A stretch of 64,000 nt of DNA from the NCBI RefSeq assembly GCF_013404085.1, contig NZ_JABFHO010000001.1, forward strand, positions 620,001-684,000. Direction: 5' to 3'. Made by a program: the position numbers and the translations under genes. Positions 1 to 8,000 of this stretch are shown one piece after another. Under the pieces are notes generated by a model. It searched no databases. It saw only the letters and a program-made list of their open reading frames with translations, and was not told where the DNA came from. Position 1 is the first letter of the stretch, and every line of letters begins with the position of its first letter. This DNA comes from Winogradskyella helgolandensis (GTDB lineage: Bacteria > Bacteroidota > Bacteroidia > Flavobacteriales > Flavobacteriaceae).

Positions 1-3000
1 AGTTTGTTTTTAACCTTTATGTTGAATGACATGGCGAATAAACTACCAAAACGTCATCCTGTAAAATTAGAAATCACAGATCCTGTTGGTAAATTGGTAT
101 ACAGAAAAATATCTATAGACAACCTTAATAATTTCTATGATTTCATTGTACCAACCTCAACCGATTACAAAACCGGAAACTATAACGCGAAAGTTTCTGT
201 TGGTGGTGCTACATTTTCAAAAGGCTTAAAAATTGAAACCGTAAAACCAAACCGATTAAAAATTAAAATCGATTTTGAAAACGACATTTTAACCAACAAC
301 ACACCACTTCAAGGCGACTTAAACGTCACGTGGTTACATGGTGCACCAGCGAAAAATTTAAAGGCTGAAATAAAAGCTAAATTCACATCAACATATACCA
401 GTTTTAAAGGCTATAAAGATTATGTTTTTAACGATCCTACACGCACATTTAATTCTGAAGAAACCAATGTGTTTGAAGGTAATTTAGACGCAGACGGAAA
501 TGCCACTATCAATTCAAAATTGAATATTGGTAAAAATGCACCAGGTATGTTATCGGCTCAATTCCTAGTAAGAGCTTTTGAAAATGGCGGTGATTTTTCA
601 CTAGATGCCTTTACCATGCCTTATGCACCTTACGAGAGTTTTGTTGGCTTGCAATCACCAAAAGGCAATAACTACGGTTCCTATTTTACAGATGAAAATC
701 ACACCTTTGATATAGCAACCGTAACGGCTGAAGGAAAACCTATTAAAAGAGAGAAGCTAGAAGTTAAAGTATATAAGGTCGAATGGCGTTGGTGGTGGAA
801 TTCCTCTTACGATAACCTATCGAGCTACGTATCGAGCAATTACCACAGACCAGTGCAGTCCTTTTTAGTCAATACAGATGCTAACGGTAAAGCGAATTTC
901 AAATTGAAAATTCCAGAAGACGAACGCGGACGTTACTTAATTAGAGTTGTAGATCCTGTTAGCGGACATGCCACAGGAAGAACGGCTTATTTCTATAAAA
1001 ACTGGTGGTCTTCAAATCCTTCAAACGATAAGGAAGCGGCTAAAATGTTAGTCTTTTCAACTGATAAAGAAAATTATAATGTTGGAGAAACTGCCAAATT
1101 AACCTTCCCATCAGGTTCAGAAGGCAGAGCTTTGGTGAGTATAGAAAATGGTTCGGAAGTGTTGCAACAGCAATGGGTAAAAACGAAGCCAGGTGAAACG
1201 ACTGTGGATATTCCTGTAACTTCAGAAATGGCACCAAACGTCTTTATCAACATTTCATTATTGCAACCACATGCGATAACATCTAACGATTTACCAATTC
1301 GTTTGTTTGGAGTCATTCCGATGATGGTAGAGGATCCTGCCACCAAATTAGAACCTCAAATTAAGATGCCAGATGTTATTAGACCTGAGCAATCTTACGA
1401 GATAAAAGTATCTGAAAAGAATAACAAATCTATGACCTATACCATTGCGGTTGTAGAAGAAGGCCTCTTAGATCTAACCCGATTTAAAACACCAAATGCT
1501 TGGGATAGTTTCTATGCACGTGAAGCATTAGGCGTGAAAACCTGGGATATTTTTGATGATGTTATTGGCGCTTATTCCGGTAGTGTTGACCAAGTATTCG
1601 CGATTGGTGGTGATGGCAGTGCAGCTGCAGGAAAAAACAAAAAAGCCAACCGTTTTAAACCTGTAGTGACGTATTTGGGCCCTTTCCTTTTAGATAAAGG
1701 AAAAACCAAAACACACCAACTTAAAATGCCAAATTATATTGGTGCAGTAAGAGCTATGGTTGTGGCAGGAAACAACACCACAGAAGCTTATGGAAGCGTT
1801 GATAAGTCTGTTCAGGTGAAACAACCTTTAATGGTTTTAGCCACGTTACCACGAAAATTGAGTCCTGGTGAAAAAGTGACATTACCTGTAACAGTTTTTG
1901 CTATGGAAGACAAGGTTAAAAACGTCAATCTATCCTTAAAATTAAGTGATGGTATTACTGTAAAAGGAGACGCGACACAATCCCTTACATTTGATAAGCC
2001 AGATGAAAAAATGGTCTATTTTGAGTTGGATGTTACCAAAGCAAAAGGCATCAACACCGTTGAAGTTATTGCTTCAGGACACGGCGAAAAATCAACCTAT
2101 AAAGTTGAAATTGACGTAGAGAATCCGAATCCGTTTACATCGCGTGTTATGGATCACGAATTAGAAGCCAATGCCACTAAAAACATCGACGTGACCACCT
2201 TTGGAGTTGCAGGAACAAATTCGGCAACGGTAGAATTTTCAACCTTGCCACCAATGGATTTCACAGGGAGATTGCAATATTTAGTTCGTTATCCTCATGG
2301 TTGTTTAGAACAAACCACCTCTGGAGTATTTCCGCAATTATTCTTGGCTGATATTTTTGACTTAACGACTCAAAAGAAAAAAGAAGTCCAAAGTAATATT
2401 GAAAGTGGCATCAAACGTTTAGGGAATTTCCAAAAAGCCAATGGAGGCATGAGTTATTGGATGGGAGAAAGTACAGCCAATGATTGGAGCACAAGTTATG
2501 CTGGCCACTTTATGATTGAAGCGGAGAAGAAAGGCTTTGTTTTGCCATTAACGTTTAAAAGCAATTGGATTACCTACCAACAACAAGCGGCTCGAAACTG
2601 GAGACCTAGCTATAGAATTTATCATTCCGATTTAGCACAAGCCTATCGATTATATACCTTGGCTTTAGCTGGAAGTCCAGATTTAGCAAGCATGAATAGA
2701 TTGCGTGAGTTTGAAGAAATCTCTAACGAAGCCAAATGGCGATTAGCCGCAGCCTATGCTTTAGCCGGACAGAAAGAAGCGAGTGATGCCATTTCAAAAA
2801 CGGCTAATATCAATTTTCAGCCACCAAAATCTAACTATTACACTTATGGCTCAGTGGATAGAAATAGAGCCATGGCTTTAGAAACCATGATTATCACTGG
2901 CAATCCAAAAGCTAAAGACTTAGCAAAATCTATTGCTAAAGATTTATCGAGTGACAGCTGGATGAGTACGCAAACCACAGCCTACAGTTTATTAGCTATG

Positions 3001-3645
3001 GGGAAAATGGTGATTAAAAATGGAGGAAAAGATTTAAAAATTTCCTACAGTATAAATGGCAAATCAGAAACTATAGATACTAAAAATGCCATTGCGCAGC
3101 GCAGTATTCCTATTACTGATGGCAGCAATCAAATTTCGATTAACAACGCCAAAGACAATTTAGTTTATGTACGCATTTTAAACTCTGGTAAATTAAAACT
3201 AGGCGAAGAATTAGCAGAACAACGTGGCTTTAGTATTTCAACGATTTATAAAGATTTACAAGGCAACAAAATTGACGTTAAAACACTACAACAAGGGCAA
3301 GATTTTGTAGCGACAGTAAGCATTTCAAATTTAACCAATGATTATGTACACGATGTAGCGTTAACTCAGATTTTCCCTTCAGGTTGGGATATTGTAAATA
3401 CTAGATTTACAGATTTTGGAGATACAACTGTCAGTCAAGCGCGATATACAGACATCAGAGATGATCGCGTGAATTTCTATTTTGATATGAACGCCAAGGG
3501 TAAATATGGCACTAAAACCTTTACCGTTTTATTAAACGCTTCCTATTTAGGCACCTATTATCTACCAGGCTCACAAGCTGAAGCCATGTATGATAACGAC
3601 TATTTGGTGAGAAATAAAGGGGAATGGGTAACTGTTGAGAAATAA
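1..3645 (+). CDS. Alpha-2-macroglobulin family protein, 5' end cut by window
   Basis: This is the C-terminal 1214 residues of a bacterial alpha-2-macroglobulin, a periplasmic or surface protease trap. The frame is open from base 1 and bacteroidetal homologues are far longer (roughly 1800-1900 residues), so the true start and the signal or lipobox lie upstream; the in-frame TTG at base 4 is not a credible start. The visible part has several beta-sandwich macroglobulin domains, then the thioester motif PHGCLEQ (Cys at about visible codon 768) followed by an alpha-helical toroid (about codons 770-1000) and a C-terminal beta domain. An intact CLEQ predicts a functional covalent trap. In proteobacteria this family is paired with penicillin-binding protein 1C, and a pbpC gene lies 7.4 kb downstream here. 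Family assignment is secure; the protective role is inferred. Confidence 0.93.
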   Translation, partial: SLFLTFMLNDMANKLPKRHPVKLEITDPVGKLVYRKISIDNLNNFYDFIVPTSTDYKTGNYNAKVSVGGATFSKGLKIETVKPNRLKIKIDFENDILTNNTPLQGDLNVTWLHGAPAKNLKAEIKAKFTSTYTSFKGYKDYVFNDPTRTFNSEETNVFEGNLDADGNATINSKLNIGKNAPGMLSAQFLVRAFENGGDFSLDAFTMPYAPYESFVGLQSPKGNNYGSYFTDENHTFDIATVTAEGKPIKREKLEVKVYKVEWRWWWNSSYDNLSSYVSSNYHRPVQSFLVNTDANGKANFKLKIPEDERGRYLIRVVDPVSGHATGRTAYFYKNWWSSNPSNDKEAAKMLVFSTDKENYNVGETAKLTFPSGSEGRALVSIENGSEVLQQQWVKTKPGETTVDIPVTSEMAPNVFINISLLQPHAITSNDLPIRLFGVIPMMVEDPATKLEPQIKMPDVIRPEQSYEIKVSEKNNKSMTYTIAVVEEGLLDLTRFKTPNAWDSFYAREALGVKTWDIFDDVIGAYSGSVDQVFAIGGDGSAAAGKNKKANRFKPVVTYLGPFLLDKGKTKTHQLKMPNYIGAVRAMVVAGNNTTEAYGSVDKSVQVKQPLMVLATLPRKLSPGEKVTLPVTVFAMEDKVKNVNLSLKLSDGITVKGDATQSLTFDKPDEKMVYFELDVTKAKGINTVEVIASGHGEKSTYKVEIDVENPNPFTSRVMDHELEANATKNIDVTTFGVAGTNSATVEFSTLPPMDFTGRLQYLVRYPHGCLEQTTSGVFPQLFLADIFDLTTQKKKEVQSNIESGIKRLGNFQKANGGMSYWMGESTANDWSTSYAGHFMIEAEKKGFVLPLTFKSNWITYQQQAARNWRPSYRIYHSDLAQAYRLYTLALAGSPDLASMNRLREFEEISNEAKWRLAAAYALAGQKEASDAISKTANINFQPPKSNYYTYGSVDRNRAMALETMIITGNPKAKDLAKSIAKDLSSDSWMSTQTTAYSLLAMGKMVIKNGGKDLKISYSINGKSETIDTKNAIAQRSIPITDGSNQISINNAKDNLVYVRILNSGKLKLGEELAEQRGFSISTIYKDLQGNKIDVKTLQQGQDFVATVSISNLTNDYVHDVALTQIFPSGWDIVNTRFTDFGDTTVSQARYTDIRDDRVNFYFDMNAKGKYGTKTFTVLLNASYLGTYYLPGSQAEAMYDNDYLVRNKGEWVTVEK

Positions 3646-3649
3646 TACC

Positions 3650-3736
3650 AAGACCTGCAAGGTTTCAAAAAACCGTGTAAGTCTTAATTAACCTAAATAA
3701 TAATACCTACAAGGTCAAAAGAAAAGACCTTGCAGG
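3650..3736. repeat. Two adjacent imperfect hairpins sharing an ACCTGCAAGGT-like core
   Basis: The first hairpin (3650-3686) pairs AAGACCTGCAAGGTTT with AAACCGTGTAAGTCTT with three mismatches. The second (3706-3736) pairs CCTACAAGGTC with GACCTTGCAGG with one mismatch. Both carry variants of the same core, which suggests two copies of one mobile or REP-like palindrome. Because they directly follow the alpha-2-macroglobulin stop codon they may also end its transcription. Confidence 0.6.
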
Positions 3737-3755
3737 AGAAGTCAACACAACTCTC

Positions 3756-3871
3756 GTCAGTTCGAGTGATTCTGACTTTTTCGTCAGAATTGTATCGAGA
3801 ACCATACAAATTAAAATGTTTCTCGATACAAATTTCAAGCTCAAAAAAGCTTAAAATTCACTCGAAATGAC
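3756..3871. repeat. Nested multi-stem inverted repeat (REP/MITE-like)
   Basis: The outer arms are GTCAGTTCGAGTGA (3756-3769) and TCACTCGAAATGAC (3858-3871). Inside them sit a perfect 8-bp stem ATTCTGAC/GTCAGAAT (3769-3776 with 3783-3790) and a perfect 11-bp stem TGTATCGAGAA/TTCTCGATACA (3791-3801 with 3820-3830). The whole would fold into a branched structure. It encodes no protein. A genome-wide repeated element is the likeliest identity, but copy number cannot be seen here. Confidence 0.7.
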
Positions 3872-4159
3872 AACAGTATAAAAGACAAAAAACTAGCTAC
3901 TGAAACTAGTCCTGCATAAACTAAAACTTGTCGGTCGACAGACAAGCATCCTAAAATACTATTTAGGCTTTGAATTTATTTGAAGTATAAAATGTAAATT
4001 TTTTGTAATAAACGAGGCATCAAAATCAAGCATAGCCATAGCTATGGTTTATTTTTATAACAAAGTGTAGTGCAAAAAAGAACATTTTTACCGAATAAAT
4101 ACAAAGTGTAAATGGTATCAAAAAACCGCTAATAATGTTTAACCCAAAAACAAAAAATT

Positions 4160-5011
4160 ATGAACAATTTAAAACAGATTTTAGCGATTGTAATGTTACT
4201 AAGTGTAACAGTAGTAACAGCTCAACAAACGGCATATGTTGCCGCAGAAAGTGGATTATCTCTTAGAGACCAACCAGACATTAGTGCAAAACTATTGAGT
4301 AAATTATCCTATGGTGAAGCCATTGGAGTTATAGAGAACACAAATAAAGAACTCGTTGTAGTAGATGGAGGTAAAAAAGTCAGCGGCGAATGGGTAAAAG
4401 TTGAAACCCGAAACCATATTGGCTATGTGTTTAATGGCTATTTATCTTCAACAAAAATTTCTAAAACCATTAGATTGGATTTAGACAAATTGAATGTTGA
4501 AATTAAGAATTTAGCTACTAGCGACTATAAAAGAACGCACAATCTTAAACAACAAGATTCCATTACAATTAATGTGGATCTTGGAGCTTCACCTGAAAGA
4601 AAACAAATTGTTTTAGTTGATAATGATTATAAGCATGTGAGTATTTTTCAACGTTACGAAAACAGCATTTCATTTATGAGTGCAGATGCGCAATGCGACT
4701 CCAAGGATTGGAAACATTTTGATTCGGAATGGAAACCATTAAAACAAAATAGATCTAATACGTTTGAAACTTTAGCGTATACAGAAAACGATTGGAAGCA
4801 CTTTATTGATACGTCGATTGAAGATTTAAAAACAGAGGTTATAGACCAATGTGGATCAGATTGGTTAGACTACTTTAAAACCATTAAGAATCGAAAAGAT
4901 CAACCTGTTGGAGTTGCCACAAATCGTGTGTTTTTAAAGTTTATACTCACCGATTTTGAAGATAATATTACAGAAAAAATAATTGAATTTGATATGCCTA
5001 AAGGCTGCTAA
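4160..5011 (+). CDS. Secreted SH3-domain (SH3b) protein of unknown function
   Basis: The 283-residue product starts with a typical signal peptide ending near TAQQ (about residue 22). Residues 24-95 resemble a bacterial SH3 domain, with the usual SLRDQPDISAKLLSKL opening and a GEWVKVET strand followed by GYVFNGYLS. The remaining 190 residues match nothing I recognise; they contain two Cys residues and an acidic, Trp-containing stretch. SH3b domains commonly bind peptidoglycan or other envelope ligands, so a periplasmic or surface role is inferred. The gene is monocistronic, preceded by a palindrome-rich spacer and closed by a bidirectional hairpin. Confidence 0.8.
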   Translation: MNNLKQILAIVMLLSVTVVTAQQTAYVAAESGLSLRDQPDISAKLLSKLSYGEAIGVIENTNKELVVVDGGKKVSGEWVKVETRNHIGYVFNGYLSSTKISKTIRLDLDKLNVEIKNLATSDYKRTHNLKQQDSITINVDLGASPERKQIVLVDNDYKHVSIFQRYENSISFMSADAQCDSKDWKHFDSEWKPLKQNRSNTFETLAYTENDWKHFIDTSIEDLKTEVIDQCGSDWLDYFKTIKNRKDQPVGVATNRVFLKFILTDFEDNITEKIIEFDMPKGC

Positions 5012-5020
5012 ATTGAAATT

Positions 5021-5053
5021 AAACCTGACAGGTTTCAAAAACCTGTCAGGTTT
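5021..5053. terminator. Double self-palindrome between convergent genes
   Basis: AAACCTGACAGGTTT (5021-5035) and AAACCTGTCAGGTTT (5039-5053) form a strong hairpin, and each arm is itself palindromic around its central base. The position between two convergent stop codons fits a bidirectional terminator; the doubled palindrome also resembles repeated intergenic elements. Confidence 0.7.
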
Positions 5054-5061
5054 AATTTACT

Positions 5062-8000
5062 TTATCGCTTTAAAGTAAAATGCGATCTAAATTCCTTACG
5101 AATACCACTACTAGGCTCATCGTACTCTACCGTAAACCAATAGCCTCCTGTTGGCAATGCATTTCCATTATAAGTACCATTCCAACCCTCACCATCTGGA
5201 CTGATTTGCTTTAATAACTTGCCGTAACGGTCAAATATGTAAATTTTAGCAGTACTTCCAATACCTTCAACGTTCCAAGTCTCATTATTACCATCTCCGT
5301 TAGGAGTAAAATACAATGGATAATCAATAATAAACGTTGTTGTTACTGTTAATCCACAGCCATTCTTATCTCTTGCTGTGATCTCATGGTCTCCTGAAGA
5401 TACGTCTGTAAAAGTCCCTTCATCTTGCCAAGGCCCTCCGTCTAAACTGTATTCGTAATCTCCTATTCCTATAGCTACAGCTTCTAAAACATGATTATCT
5501 GCAAAGGCTTGGGTTAATCGCTCTACACTTAAGCTTGGTGGTTCACTTTCTATGACCAATGTTGAATCGTCATTTTCACAACCGGTTACTAAATTCGTGA
5601 TGTATACCTCATAATTTCCTCCTTGTGTTGGCATAATACTAGAGCTAGTTTCGCTTAGCAATACACCTTCAAATGTCCATGCAAAACTATAGTCTGCTAT
5701 AGACAAACCTGTATCAATTACTAATGGTTCTAATATTTCTGTTCCATTCGTATTTAAACACAGTGTATAATTCTCTTCTAAATTAAATTCCGGTAATGGA
5801 TTTACTTGTAAAGTCATTGCGGCCACTTCATAACAGATTGATGAGTCATTTCCTATTGTATCTTGTGTGTCATTATCTACCCTTGCATAAATCACCTGTG
5901 GATTAACGCTATTTTCATACAATGTTGGTAATGGATTTACATTTAAGTCCGCCTCTTCTTGTGTCGCGAAATACGTCACGATATAATTCAGTGGATCTTG
6001 GCCATCTAAGACTTCAGCATCTCTTGTGGTTAAATCAAATTGCGCACTATCATTGGTAGTATCACCATCGGTTTCCATGTTGTCATCACATGTTTCGTAA
6101 ATTATAGGCACCATATTTGGATTGGCTTGTGCTGCTTCTTGGACTTCGATATTAAAACTTTGTGTACTGATAGAACACCCTGTAATCGTGTTGGTGATCG
6201 TTACAAAGATTTGTTGCGGGTTACTAAGATTGGTATATGAACTTGTAATGCCGTTAATTCCTGCTTCCGCATCTGCAAGATTTTCATGGTAACTTACCAC
6301 AAAATGTGTTGAATCTTGACCGTTTAAGACTTCATCGTCTTTCGTTGTTAAGTCAAAATTATCAAATCCATCGGTGAATAATTCACATTGTATAAAGTCT
6401 GTTACAGCTACTACTTCTGGTAATGGAAGCACTACAATTGTAAAATCCACTAGTGCATAACAGCCTGTAGCAACTTTAGTCATCCTTACATAAATCTCTT
6501 GCTCAGGGGTATCTATATTAGTGTATTGTGTTGGATCTGGAATTGGGTCAATATCTAAATCTGCATTGTACTGTGTTTCGTAGTAGCTTATGGTGACTCC
6601 TAATTCCCCATTTCGGATTAAAGTTTCATTAACCGTTAAATCAAATACTTCTAATCCATCACCTGTATTAAGATCATCACACAACTCTATATTTGGCAAT
6701 AAATCACTTGGGGTTGGTGTAGGATTAGGCAATACTCTAAGGGTTAAAGTTACCATGTCCACACAACCTGTATTAGTGTCTGTAACCACTGCAAATAAGG
6801 TTTGTGGGTTAGCACTCTGACCGTTTATTTCAGTATTCGTGTACTGCGTTGGATCTGGTATGGCATTATCTTGAGCTTGCGCATCTGCATTAGTCTCGTA
6901 GTAGTCCACTGACCAGCTTCCGTTGCCACCTGTAATTTCTGAGTTTTTAACTGTAAGATCAAATACGGTATATTCATCCCCTGGTACTTCTCCTAAACCA
7001 TCACACTCACTCAATTGCGTTGGTTGTATTGCTACTGGTGGTAATGAAACCATCAGATCAAACTGACCTGTGTCATAACACTCTGTTATTGGGTCAAAGA
7101 GACGCACATAAATAATTTGCGGATTACCATTATTGATATAATTGTTCACATTAATAATAGGATTATCTCCTGTTTCCGCATTTGCAGCACTTATATGATA
7201 GGTTAAATCGACTGCTAATGCATCTTGACCATTAAGTATTTCTTCATCCTTTGTGGTGAGATCAAACTGTGCGAAACCATCGTCATCACTATCACATATA
7301 ACATAGGATTCTATAACTGTTGGTACTTGTGGTGCTGGATTTACAATAAGTTGAAGCGTATGCTGTGTAAGACTATAACATTCTGTTAAGATGTTCTCTG
7401 AACGCACATAAATGGTTTGATTGCTGGCTACAATATTTGTATATAAACCTATAATGGCATTACTTCCTGTTTCTGCATCACTCTGTGTTTCATGATAAGT
7501 AATTGCAATATCTAATTCACCATTTGTAATTTCAATGGTACGTATTTCTAAATCAAACTGAGCAAATCCATCATTATCAACATCACAAACTTCAATTGGT
7601 GTTGGATTGGGTTCTGGTGATGGAATAGGATTTACTCTAAGGGTAATTGTAACAGTATTATAACAGCCTGTAATATCGTTTTCTGCTCTTACAAAAATAG
7701 TTTGCGCATTGCTTGTATTTACATATGGACTAAAAATTGGGTTAGTCGAATTATCTGCATCCAATTGCGTCTCATAATGCGTTAGCGTAATGCCCGTTTG
7801 ACCGTTTAGTATATCGTCATTGGCGTCTTCTAAGGTAAAGCCTTCTTGCTCGTCTCCTGGATTATTAACATCGCATAGCTCTAATGGTGCTGGTGTAACT
7901 AAAACTGGTAATGGGTTTACAATTAACTCTAAGCTTACTAGTTTATAACAGCCTTCTATGGTTGAATTATCTTCAACACGTATCCATATGATTTGGCTAA

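Larger units (their letters stand above)
3646..4159. other. Intergenic region rich in palindromes
   Basis: This 514-base space has no convincing gene. Its first half is a stack of inverted repeats (3650-3686, 3706-3736 and 3756-3871, listed separately). Smaller palindromes occur at 3927-3946 (CTTGTC...GACAAG) and 4036-4047 (CCATAGCTATGG). The A+T-rich last 100 bases should hold the promoter of the SH3-domain gene, but no clean TAnnTTTG box is seen. Confidence 0.7.

Noticed and set aside
4..3645. TTG at base 4 as the start of the alpha-2-macroglobulin gene
   Set aside because: The frame is open to the window edge and the family needs several hundred more N-terminal residues, so the gene begins upstream.
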